This document shows, piece after piece, positions 32,673 through 40,408 of a stretch of 48,601 nt of DNA. The stretch's first letter is position 1. The number at the start of each line of letters is the position of its first letter. The notes beneath the pieces are model-generated. The model was not told the origin of the DNA. It was given only the letters and a program-made list of their open reading frames with translations, and did no database searches. The position numbers and the translations under genes were made by a program. This DNA comes from DAOUMU01 sp034409055 (lineage in GTDB: Bacteria; Chloroflexota; Anaerolineae; 4572-78; J111): the NCBI GenBank assembly GCA_034409055.1, contig DAOUMU010000582.1, positions 1 through 48,601 on the forward strand, written 5' to 3'.

Positions 32673-32737
32673 CAAAATTGGCTAAACGGATTAGTCATTA
32701 TGTTAATCTGACATTATCAATATAGCCAGGCCTGGGT

Positions 32738-33073
32738 CTAACCAAATTTGTACGCGACGCCGTAACCACCACGCGGCAGATTCCATTCGATGTTATAGAA
32801 TGGGCAACCAATACGGCAACTGCCACACTCCAGGCAGCCCTGGTAGCTAACCATCACTTTTTTCTGCCGATCCAGGCTAAACACATGCGCTGGGCAGAAG
32901 TCGAGACACGGCTTCTTTTCGCAGCCAGTGCAAACATTGTGATCGCTGATCCGAATGTGAGCAAAATCCTCGTCCACGTAATACTTGAGGGAAACCAACA
33001 GATCATCCACGTTGGTTGGCACGAGGCTGGCTTTAATATCGGAGCTTAAGGGTTCGTGTGTTTTCTGATTCAT
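32738..33073 (-). CDS. fixX: FixX ferredoxin-like protein
   Basis: This protein has 111 residues. The C-terminal half has the FixX pattern CTGCEKKPCLDFCP and CLECGSCRIGCPF, for one or two [4Fe-4S] clusters, ending in LPRGGYGVAYKFG as in other FixX proteins. It passes electrons between FixC and its partner at the membrane. The gene starts 4 bases after the fixC stop, inside the same operon. Confidence 0.92.
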   Translation of the reverse strand: MNQKTHEPLSSDIKASLVPTNVDDLLVSLKYYVDEDFAHIRISDHNVCTGCEKKPCLDFCPAHVFSLDRQKKVMVSYQGCLECGSCRIGCPFYNIEWNLPRGGYGVAYKFG

Positions 33074-33077
33074 GAGG

Positions 33078-34415
33078 TTATCCTCTCATTCCTCGTAGCA
33101 GTTTGAACATATCTTGGGCCACACCAAAGAAAGAGCGACGCTCCCGAAGCATACCAAAGATCTCTTTTTCCATATCACGTTTAGGCATGCCATGTGCCGT
33201 AAAGTAGCGTAAGGCGGCGTCGTTCAAGAAGTTGATGTACGTTCCCATAAAGTGGGGGGTACTGTCCAAAAAGTCAGTCATACGGCGGTACTGTTTTAAG
33301 TCTTTCAGGACAAAGCTTTCTTCCAACTGGCGCCGGTATCGTTTCAGAAATTCGGCCGAAAAATCGTTCTGCCGGTGGGCTTCAAGCGCCGTCTCACCGG
33401 CCAACTTGCCGGCCGTCATGGCCAGGTTGGTTCCCTCGCGGTGGAGAGCATCGACCATCCCGGCCGCATCGCCGGCCACCATGACCCCATCGGCTGTCAA
33501 TTTGGGCATCCGATCATACCCCATCTCTGGAATCAGATGGGCCCCATACTCTAAGGGCTCTCCCCCTTCCAGATAAGGTTTGATAACCGGATGATTCTTG
33601 AAGCGGGCCAACACCTCGTAGGGGCGCAGGTTGTGAGAGACAAACTCCTCCAGCAGCAAGCCGACCCCGATAGAAATACCTGTTTTGTCGGTATAGACAA
33701 AGGCTGTACCGGGCAAGCCCAGGGTAGCATCACCAAAAATGTCGATGGCCGCCCCTTCCTTAGCCCCGCTCAAGCCAAAGCGCGCCTCGACCTCCTTGGC
33801 CGGTAAACCGATATATTCCTTGACCGAGAGGGCGACAAAGCGAGAGGGTAAGTCTGTCTGGCTTAAGCCCAGCTTCTGACACAGCAGGTTGTTCACGCCT
33901 TCCGCGATAATCACCACCGGAGCATAAACATCTCCTTCAGGCCGGTCCGTGGTCACACCGATCACCCGGCCTTGTTCATCTTTTAAAAAGTCGGTGACCG
34001 TGGTTTTGGTGACCACCAAGGCCCCCACATCGGTCGCCTGTTGGGCAAACCAGGTATCGAAGGGGGAGCGCAGCGCAGTGTAAGCCTCGGCCGGTTCTTG
34101 CTTGTAATGCTCACTCTTATGCATGATGCGCAGGACACTATCCGGAGAGAGCATCCAATAGCCTTGCTCGGTGACCGGACGTTGAAAAGGTGGCTTACGT
34201 TCCCAATAGTCGGGCAGTACGTCGGCCAGAGCGTGGGTGTAAAGGACACCACCGAAAAAGTTCTTGGCTCCAGCAAACCGTCCCCGTTCGATCAAAATGA
34301 CATCGAGGCCCGCTTTCGCCATTGTAATTGCCGCCGACGTGCCCGCCGGCCCACCACCGACAACAATCGCATCGAAGGTAAGTTTACCTGTACCAGGCAC
34401 TGTTGTATTAGACAT
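33078..34415 (-). CDS. fixC: FixC, ETF:quinone oxidoreductase-like flavoprotein
   Basis: This protein has 445 residues. It has an N-terminal FAD dinucleotide-binding motif (VVGGGPAGTSAAITMAKAGL), GRFAGAKNFFGGVLY, and the second FAD motif GVMVAGDAAGMVDALHREG, plus a ubiquinone-binding-like region (SIGVGLLLEEF). With FixX it moves electrons from FixAB to the quinone pool, or with FixAB it bifurcates electrons from NADH to quinone and ferredoxin. It overlaps fixB by 8 bases. Confidence 0.93.
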   Translation of the reverse strand: MSNTTVPGTGKLTFDAIVVGGGPAGTSAAITMAKAGLDVILIERGRFAGAKNFFGGVLYTHALADVLPDYWERKPPFQRPVTEQGYWMLSPDSVLRIMHKSEHYKQEPAEAYTALRSPFDTWFAQQATDVGALVVTKTTVTDFLKDEQGRVIGVTTDRPEGDVYAPVVIIAEGVNNLLCQKLGLSQTDLPSRFVALSVKEYIGLPAKEVEARFGLSGAKEGAAIDIFGDATLGLPGTAFVYTDKTGISIGVGLLLEEFVSHNLRPYEVLARFKNHPVIKPYLEGGEPLEYGAHLIPEMGYDRMPKLTADGVMVAGDAAGMVDALHREGTNLAMTAGKLAGETALEAHRQNDFSAEFLKRYRRQLEESFVLKDLKQYRRMTDFLDSTPHFMGTYINFLNDAALRYFTAHGMPKRDMEKEIFGMLRERRSFFGVAQDMFKLLRGMRG

Positions 34416-35445
34416 GGGTCTCTCCTTTTAGCCCCGCCTGGGCCGCTTTCACTTGATTGGTCAGTTCAGGAATCACTTCGTACAGATCACCCACAATGGC
34501 CAGATCAGCAATCTGGAAAATAGGCGCATTAGGATCTGTGTTAATGGCCAGAATAAAGTCGGAACCAGCCATACCAACCCGGTGTTGGACCGCACCAGAA
34601 ATACCAGCGGCAATATACAGTTTGGGCCGGACCGTCTTACCGGTCTGGCCGACCTGGTGACCATAACTGATCCAACCTGCATCCACCACGGGGCGCGAGG
34701 CACCAACCACACCGCCCAGGGCAGTCGCCAGCTCCTCCAACAACTTGAATCCTTCTGGACCACCGACACCCCGTCCACCAGCCACGATCACGTCGGCGTA
34801 CTCAATGTTCAACTGCTCTTGGCCAGGGATGAATCGGACCTGCTTAACGGGTATCTCCGCCTCGCTCAAGTTCAGAGATTCACGAATTAACTCACCGCTA
34901 GCCTCCGGCAACGGCTCGGGCATAGGCAAGACCCGGGGACGAACGGTGGCCATTTGGGGGCGATATTTACGGCAGAGAATGGTGGCCATCAAGTTGCCAC
35001 CAAAGGTAGGCCGGGTGGCCGCCAGGATCTTTTGCTTGGGGTCAATCGTTAACTCGGTACAATCGGCGGTTAAACCTGTGCCGACTCGGGTGGCGATGCA
35101 GCTAGCCAGGTCTCGTCCCAGGGTAGTAGCCCCAATCAGGAAGATTTCCGGGGTATACTTTTGCACCAACTCACTTATCCCAACGGCATAGGGCAAGTTA
35201 CGATAGTTTTCCAGCACCGGATTGTCGATCAAGTAGACCCGTTTAGCCCCGTAGCGAAAAGCCTCCTCAGCCAGAGGAGCGACATTGTGGCCGAGCAGGA
35301 CCCCTTCCACCACGCTGCCCTCCAACTCCCCAACCAGGCCGCTTGCCGCTCCCAACAGTTCCCAAGAAACAGAATGGGCCTGTCCTTGATCCTGTTCGAT
35401 CAGGACCCAGATTCGTCGGCTTCCGTTATGTGTAGTTTCTGTCAT
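34408..35445 (-). CDS. fixB: FixB, electron transfer flavoprotein alpha subunit
   Basis: This protein has 345 residues with an N-terminal alpha/beta ETF domain and the C-terminal FAD domain. The FAD domain carries the family signature VVAGGRGVGGPEGFKLLEEL and RPVVDAGWISYGHQVGQTGK, then LYIAAGISGAVQHRVGM. It binds FAD and pairs with FixA. The gene begins 1 base after the fixA stop and overlaps fixC. Confidence 0.94.
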   Translation of the reverse strand: MTETTHNGSRRIWVLIEQDQGQAHSVSWELLGAASGLVGELEGSVVEGVLLGHNVAPLAEEAFRYGAKRVYLIDNPVLENYRNLPYAVGISELVQKYTPEIFLIGATTLGRDLASCIATRVGTGLTADCTELTIDPKQKILAATRPTFGGNLMATILCRKYRPQMATVRPRVLPMPEPLPEASGELIRESLNLSEAEIPVKQVRFIPGQEQLNIEYADVIVAGGRGVGGPEGFKLLEELATALGGVVGASRPVVDAGWISYGHQVGQTGKTVRPKLYIAAGISGAVQHRVGMAGSDFILAINTDPNAPIFQIADLAIVGDLYEVIPELTNQVKAAQAGLKGETHV

Positions 35446-35446
35446 T

Positions 35447-36310
35447 TTACACCTCCACCTGTACTTCAGGATTTGTACCGGATACCGCCCCCAGCAAGTC
35501 GATCACTCCAGCCTGACGGATCTTGTTCAAGGCGTAAGCGGTAGTATCTGCCAGCCCTTTCTCAGAAACCTGCACCGTTTCGCCGGGTTCTTTAGGCGGC
35601 GGGGTGTAGGCCTTACCCACGATAGTAGGTGATCCCTTAATGCCGATTTTGTCCAGGTCAAAAGCTACAGGTTCTGTGGCCGTCCACAACTCAGGCTTGT
35701 ACTGAAATGCTCTGATCAGGTTGGATAACGGCGCTCGCTTGACAGGGGTAATTTCCTTTAACACCGTGAGCAGGGCCGGTAGTCGGGTTTGCAAGACTTC
35801 AATCCCGCCTTCAGTCTTCCGGTGAATAACAGCCGTACGGGCTTCTGGATCAAAATCTTCAATGGCCAGGGCATAACTGATGAGGGGTACACTCAAACGA
35901 GTAGCAACACCCGGTCCCACCTGGGCGGTATCTCCATCGATAGCCTGCAGACCAAAAAGAAACAGGCCGACAGGACCTTCTTCCTGAAGGGCCTCGATGG
36001 CCCGAGCCAAGACGTAAGAAGTAGCCAGCGTATCGGCGGCGGCAAATTTGCGGTCGGAGATGAGAATGCCCCGATCAGCTCCCTGCTCCACACATTCGAT
36101 CAGGGCTTCAGCCGCATTCGGGGGGCCCATAGTGATCACGGTTACCTGACCGCCAAACCGTTCTTTCAGGCGTACCGCCATCTCCAGGGCATGGACGTCG
36201 TACGGATTGATAATCGCCGGGACACCCTCACGAATCAATGTGCCTGTTTCTGGATTGATCCGCACATTAGCAGTGTCCGGCACTTGTTTGATAGCCACAA
36301 CTGAGTGCAT
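35447..36310 (-). CDS. fixA: FixA, electron transfer flavoprotein beta subunit
   Basis: This protein has 287 residues. It has the ETF-beta fold with VVAIKQVPDTANVRINPETG at the start, NPYDVHALEMAVRLKE, and the nucleotide region FGLQAIDGDTAQVGPGVA. In FixAB-type (bifurcating) ETFs this subunit binds a second FAD instead of AMP. The length and presence of fixC and fixX favour the bifurcating type, which would link NADH made from CO to ferredoxin and quinone. It is the first gene of the operon. The 308-base upstream space holds a short GC-rich repeat (36368-36415) and an inverted repeat shared with the CO operon. Confidence 0.93.
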   Translation of the reverse strand: MHSVVAIKQVPDTANVRINPETGTLIREGVPAIINPYDVHALEMAVRLKERFGGQVTVITMGPPNAAEALIECVEQGADRGILISDRKFAAADTLATSYVLARAIEALQEEGPVGLFLFGLQAIDGDTAQVGPGVATRLSVPLISYALAIEDFDPEARTAVIHRKTEGGIEVLQTRLPALLTVLKEITPVKRAPLSNLIRAFQYKPELWTATEPVAFDLDKIGIKGSPTIVGKAYTPPPKEPGETVQVSEKGLADTTAYALNKIRQAGVIDLLGAVSGTNPEVQVEV

Positions 36311-36575
36311 ATTTTCTGTCTCCTTAACTTAGGTTGATATAGCCCTTATGTATCTGCTCAAAAAGTAAGGGCGCGCACCCCCGTGCAGCTCTGCTGCCCT
36401 GTGGTCGCCCCCTTAGACAGGTACAAAACCTGCTTTTACCTTAAATTAGTAGGGTAAGTTGCCAATTTGCCCGTAGCACCGCTGACAAGCAGGTGTTTGT
36501 TTTACACTGTTTGTGCCTCAACACGTTTTGTCTCTCTCAGCATACACCGCAATAAGAGATTTTGGGTAGTACAAA

Positions 36576-36604
36576 ATGTCACCTCACAATAGTGACATTT
36601 ATCC
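36576..36604. promoter_or_regulatory. Inverted repeat ATGTCAC-N9-GTGACAT upstream of fixA
   Basis: Perfect 7-base arms (36576-36582 and 36592-36598) are separated by 9 bases. GTGACATTTATCC (36592-36604) is identical to the sequence upstream of cooF. It lies 266 bases before fixA and 15 bases after the MBL gene stop. It may be an operator for the fix operon; the distance is long. Confidence 0.45.
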
Positions 36605-36618
36605 AGTATCTGGTGATC

Positions 36619-37449
36619 TCAGTCAAAAGTTAGGCTGGTTCCGACCGGACACTGATGAACCCGGTCGCCAAAGGCATTGGTCAAGGCAACGTAGGCCAGT
36701 CCACCGGTGCAATGATTGAGATAGAGATGCGGCGAGTCATATGTATCCCGTAATACCTCAATGACCCGTTGCAAGTCTGCTGTACTGGCCGTGACCAGAT
36801 GAGTCCCGCCCAAAATAGCGATGATCGGACGCTGGAACGTTCGCTGGACATGAGCCAGCGTGTTCAACAACCCGGCATGACAACAGCCACAAATAACGAC
36901 CAGCCCTGCTTGGGTTTCCATGACCAGCGACATGTCGTCGCGGTAGGGGTCCGGCTGCCAGCTATCCCCATTGGGCACAAAGTGATAGGCGCTGCGCCCC
37001 TCAGGCTCTGGCCGTTCGTCAATCTCACCCGTGGTCCACACCCCGGTCAGTACTTCGACTGGCGTATCGCTCAGACGCAAGTCGGCCAGTTTGGTCAACT
37101 CCTGTTGGGTCAGGGGCAAACCAATGGATTTAGACTCGTTCTCCCGGAGGGTAAAGCGGGGACGAAATAGATCAGGGCTGGCGTACAGAGGCAAGCCAGG
37201 CTTTTGGGACAGCACGGCTGGTAACCCACCGGTGTGGTCAATGTGGGCGTGGCTAAGGATGACCGCCCCAGCATCACGCGGACACCGACCCAGTAAACCT
37301 AGATTATGCAACAACACCACCTCACTCTGACCGGTATCAAAAAGGGCACAGACCTGGCCAACTTCGATACGAAAAGCCAGTCCATGTTCACCCCAAAAGG
37401 TTGACCCCTGTTGGACTGAGTTGTCAACCACGCAAGTTATCTTTTCCAT
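36619..37449 (-). CDS. MBL-fold metallohydrolase, soluble
   Basis: This protein has 276 residues. It has the metal motif SHAHIDHTGG, VVICGCCHAGLLN and AILGGTHL, the same subgroup as the anchored hydrolase at 30660 (dihydropteroate/DHPPP-like MBL). It has no signal peptide. Its start overlaps the stop of the DUF364-type gene by 26 bases, so the two are likely co-translated. The substrate is unknown. It lies upstream of fixA on the same strand. Confidence 0.82.
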   Translation of the reverse strand: MEKITCVVDNSVQQGSTFWGEHGLAFRIEVGQVCALFDTGQSEVVLLHNLGLLGRCPRDAGAVILSHAHIDHTGGLPAVLSQKPGLPLYASPDLFRPRFTLRENESKSIGLPLTQQELTKLADLRLSDTPVEVLTGVWTTGEIDERPEPEGRSAYHFVPNGDSWQPDPYRDDMSLVMETQAGLVVICGCCHAGLLNTLAHVQRTFQRPIIAILGGTHLVTASTADLQRVIEVLRDTYDSPHLYLNHCTGGLAYVALTNAFGDRVHQCPVGTSLTFD

Positions 37450-38200
37450 TATATCTTTCCTTTTGCATAGTCACTAAGCGCACCCCCTGGCGGCGAACCT
37501 GGCGGAAATTAGCTCCCTGACTAACGGCCCGCAACACGGCCTCGATATCTTCCACCACCGCTCCGGAAAGAAGATGGACGCCGTGGTCAAACAAGACGGG
37601 CGAGAGAGGCGTGCTAGGACCCAGGACCAATACCAAGGCTTCCGGCCGGCAGAGGGCCATCAACCCTTCGAAGGTGTGATTGATCAGCGTCGTGCCGGTA
37701 ATGGCCACTACATCGGCCTGGGGCAGGATATCAGAAGCGGTCTCGGCTGGCAAATCCTCGTCCCGTGGTCGCTGCTCCAACACCCACAAGGTCCCTACCT
37801 GCTCCCGCAGCCGGGGAATAAAGGGAAAATGACCGACCAGGGCCACTTGTTTACCCACTCCATGCTGGGCAATCACCGCTTCAGCGTTGAGAACGACCCA
37901 TTGCTCTTCGAGGGGTGGCAGTAGCGCGTTGATCGTGGCCATTCCAATTGCCGCCTCCATGGGACGCTTGGAATGGGCTAAATCGGTCAGTTTCCGGGCG
38001 CTGTATTCCATCAAGCGACCAGCATCTGGCACGGCCGGCCCACCCCCGTGATGATGGTCGTCGTTGCGTAAAGTTGAAGCCAGGCCACAACACTGCTTCC
38101 CCGATATTTCCACCACCACCGCCGTCCAGAAAGCACCGACCCGTACCTCCTGCACGGTCCCATCCGGTAGTGTAGTTAGTATCTCATTGATCAGACTCAT
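37424..38200 (-). CDS. DUF364/DUF4213-type protein (putative heavy-metal chelation)
   Basis: This protein has 258 residues. The N-terminal part has the DUF4213 pattern VRVGAFWTAVVVEISGKQCC and GLASTLRND, then a His run HHHGGG that could bind metal. The C-terminal part is Rossmann-like (QVALVGHFPFIPRL, VAITGTTLINHTFEGLM, LVLGPSTPLSPVLFDHG). Such proteins are often encoded near metallocofactor or nitrogenase-like genes. The start at 38200 has agg 9 bases upstream; ATG 38206 is possible. The gene is followed by the MBL gene with overlap. Confidence 0.8.
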   Translation of the reverse strand: MSLINEILTTLPDGTVQEVRVGAFWTAVVVEISGKQCCGLASTLRNDDHHHGGGPAVPDAGRLMEYSARKLTDLAHSKRPMEAAIGMATINALLPPLEEQWVVLNAEAVIAQHGVGKQVALVGHFPFIPRLREQVGTLWVLEQRPRDEDLPAETASDILPQADVVAITGTTLINHTFEGLMALCRPEALVLVLGPSTPLSPVLFDHGVHLLSGAVVEDIEAVLRAVSQGANFRQVRRQGVRLVTMQKERYNGKDNLRG

Positions 38201-38230
38201 AGGCATTTTCCTGGTAACAAAACAAAACAT

Positions 38231-38260
38231 TGGGGCGGGGTGAGAAACCACTCCGCCCCA
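38231..38260 (-). terminator. Probable Rho-independent terminator
   Basis: An 11-base stem TGGGGCGGGGT / ACTCCGCCCCA (one mismatch) has an 8-base loop. On the minus strand it is followed by aatgttttgttttgtt, so it would end transcripts from the ferritin-like gene just before the DUF364-type gene. Confidence 0.6.
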
Positions 38261-38299
38261 AAATTTGTTGCACTATGTCTCCTGAGCTACCCGTTGTTT

Positions 38300-38449
38300 C
38301 TATAGCCCTTTCAACAGGCGACGTAGCTCACGAGCATGACCAGCCTCATCGGCAGCCATCTCTTCTAACTTTAATTTCAGTTCAACTTCACCCAACTCTT
38401 CAGCTAGCTTGGCATGTTCCATATAGTTCTGGACATCCTGCAATTCCAT
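38300..38449 (-). CDS. Very small ferritin/rubrerythrin-like protein
   Basis: This protein has 49 codons: MELQDVQNYMEHAKLAEELG, then EVELKLKLEEMAADEAGHAR and ELRRLLKGL. The EEMAADEAGHARELRRLL part matches the ExxH half of ferritin-like four-helix bundles; the second half is missing, so it might dimerise or be a remnant. The frame extends upstream to a GTG at 38473, adding VLCLCGYN, with no clear ribosome site for either start. Coding use is biased to Glu/Lys/Leu, as expected for a helical protein. A terminator follows. Confidence 0.55.
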   Translation of the reverse strand: MELQDVQNYMEHAKLAEELGEVELKLKLEEMAADEAGHARELRRLLKGL

Positions 38450-38575
38450 GTTATACCCACAGAGACATAGCACATATAATATCGTTTGTATCGTTTCCTT
38501 ACACCACTTTTAAACACAAAATAATAGTAACAAATTATTCTTGTTAACTAAAAATCATATTATACTTGACAGTAT

Positions 38576-38615
38576 TTACCAAACCTCTATAATTCGTAAT
38601 AGAGGAACTGAGTCC
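38576..38615 (+). promoter_or_regulatory. Strong sigma-70-type promoter with overlapping palindromic operator
   Basis: TTGACA (38576-38581) and TATAAT (38598-38603), both perfect consensus, are 16 bases apart in AT-rich DNA. The inverted repeat CCTCTAT-N8-ATAGAGG (38594-38615) covers the -10 box, as a repressor site would. The next gene on this strand is the XRE-cupin regulator, 117 bases beyond, so self-repression is plausible. Confidence 0.6.
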
Positions 38616-38731
38616 ACAAATTCGCCCGTTATAATATCATTGAATTATATTTTTGTCAAGTATATTAGTAAATTATTTTTTATTTACAGTTTTTGCACTA
38701 ATTTATTGCGTAATTATACACATAGCTATAT

Positions 38732-39346
38732 ATGCTAACAATGGAGAAAGCATTCTCATTAGGATCAAAACTGCGTATTTTGCGCAAAGAACGAAAACTA
38801 ACCCAAAGGGAACTGGCTTGTCGAGCCGGCGTTTCGGTAAATGCCATCAGTCTGATCGAGCGAGACGAAATCTCGCCAAGTGTGGCTACTTTGCAGAGTC
38901 TGGCAGCGGCCTGCAATGTCAAAGCAAGTTATTTCTTTGATGACAATGTTCAGACCAATGTCATTCACTTAAAGGCAGACAAGCGCCCCTCAATTTCAAT
39001 CAGTGGCGTAAGGCTCGAGGGCATAGGTAAAAGATTGCAAGGGCAACAGTTCGAATGTTTTCTCATCACCCTGGATGCACATTCGAACTGCGGTGAGCCG
39101 GTTGTTCATTCCGGGCACGAATTCATCTACTGCCTGCGTGGTACGGCAGAATACACAGTTGACCACAATAAATATTTGCTAGAAACAGGAGACATTCTTC
39201 TGTTTGAGGCAACGCTACCTCATGGCTGGCGAAATCCGACCGAGGAGAAGGTAGGGCTTCTCTTGATTTTGCAGAGTTCTGATGAACCTTCTGAGCCGGT
39301 GCGTGGACATTTCCCCAGTTATCCCTCGTTAACGCATATTGAGTGA
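38732..39346 (+). CDS. XRE-family regulator with C-terminal cupin domain
   Basis: This protein has 204 residues. Helix-turn-helix: LRILRKERKLTQRELACRAG, VSVNAISLIERDEISPS (about 13-50). The cupin domain (about 105-185) includes VVHSGHEFIYCLRGTAEYTV and DILLFEATLPHGWRN, with candidate metal/ligand residues His and Glu. Such proteins sense a small molecule and control nearby metabolic genes. The start may be 38732 or 38741 (ATGGAG); neither has a strong ribosome site. A perfect promoter with an operator-like palindrome lies upstream. DNA around it (38450-38731) is much richer in AT than the rest. Confidence 0.85.
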   Translation: MLTMEKAFSLGSKLRILRKERKLTQRELACRAGVSVNAISLIERDEISPSVATLQSLAAACNVKASYFFDDNVQTNVIHLKADKRPSISISGVRLEGIGKRLQGQQFECFLITLDAHSNCGEPVVHSGHEFIYCLRGTAEYTVDHNKYLLETGDILLFEATLPHGWRNPTEEKVGLLLILQSSDEPSEPVRGHFPSYPSLTHIE

Positions 39347-39538
39347 GGCCATAGACAAAGCGTAGCATCCCCTGCTGGGTGAAGACTGGGCCAGTTTTCG
39401 AAGATGACTCATTATGCTTGCTGATAGCTGACGATCGACCGCTGAACACTTATTCCTTTTTTGTAGTCCCCTATTTTGTGTTCACATAGAAATTGTGGCA
39501 TGCTATGCCCGTTATGTTCGTGATATCGGAGGCATTCT

Positions 39539-40399
39539 ATGCAAATCACTAAAGCCGTCATTACCGCTGCCGGACGGCAGCAGCGTACCCTGCCCTTGCA
39601 AACGCTCACCGACCGGGACGGGACCGAAAAATCGGTTCTCGGTATTATTGTCGAAGAGGTGCTCAGGGCAGGGGTGGAGGAAATCTGCGTCGTCGTGCAG
39701 CCGGGCGATGAAGCATCCTACGCGAAAGTGACCGGGGATCACGCCGGCCGGCTCCATTTCGTGCATCAGGCAGAACCTCTGGGCTACGGGCACGCTGTCC
39801 ATTGTGCCCAGAAGTTTGTGGACCGGGATCCGTTTCTACACCTGGTCGGCGATCACCTCTACGTCAGCCGCACCGAAGAGGGTTGTGCCCAGCACCTGGT
39901 CAAAGTGGCCGAGGCCGAAGCCTGTGCCGTCTCGGCCGTGCAAGCGACACGGGAGAGCCTGCTGCCCTATTACGGGGCTGTTGGGGGGCGGCGGGTACCG
40001 GGCCGGCAAGACCTGTACCAGGTCGAAACGGTCATCGAAAAACCGACCCCTACCGAGGCCGAGCAACGTTTGATTGTGCCGGGGTTACGGGCCGGTCATT
40101 ACCTCTGCTTCTTCGGCATGCATGTTCTACCCCCGACCGTTATGGATATCCTGGAAACGCAAATCGAAGCGGCCAGCGAGCAAGACAGGGTCACTCTGTC
40201 CGACGCTCTGGCCGAACTGGCCAAACGAGAACAATACCTGGCCGTAGAAAAACAGGACTGGCGCTATGATGTTGGCGTGAAATACGGTCTGCTGACGGCG
40301 CAACTGGCCCTGGCCCTGAGCGGTCAAGACCGGGACGAAGTCCTTTCCAAGCTACTGGAATTACTCGCCCTGCGCGAACTGGGGACAAGCGGAAGGTAG
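39539..40399 (+). CDS. Sugar-1-phosphate nucleotidyltransferase (GalU-like)
   Basis: This protein has 286 residues. The N-terminus KAVITAAGRQQRTLPLQTLT replaces the usual AAGxGTRFLP with AAGRQQRTLP; QAEPLGYGHAV and GDHLY match the nucleotide and Mg sites of GalU-type enzymes (LGTAHAV, DD), and VIEKP and WRYDVG also fit. It would form an NDP-sugar from a sugar-1-phosphate. The start has ggagg 6 bases upstream. It precedes the kinase/pyrophosphorylase fusion by 9 bases, so they form one operon for nucleotide-sugar supply. Confidence 0.78.
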   Translation: MQITKAVITAAGRQQRTLPLQTLTDRDGTEKSVLGIIVEEVLRAGVEEICVVVQPGDEASYAKVTGDHAGRLHFVHQAEPLGYGHAVHCAQKFVDRDPFLHLVGDHLYVSRTEEGCAQHLVKVAEAEACAVSAVQATRESLLPYYGAVGGRRVPGRQDLYQVETVIEKPTPTEAEQRLIVPGLRAGHYLCFFGMHVLPPTVMDILETQIEAASEQDRVTLSDALAELAKREQYLAVEKQDWRYDVGVKYGLLTAQLALALSGQDRDEVLSKLLELLALRELGTSGR

Positions 40400-40408
40400 A
40401 AAGAAATT

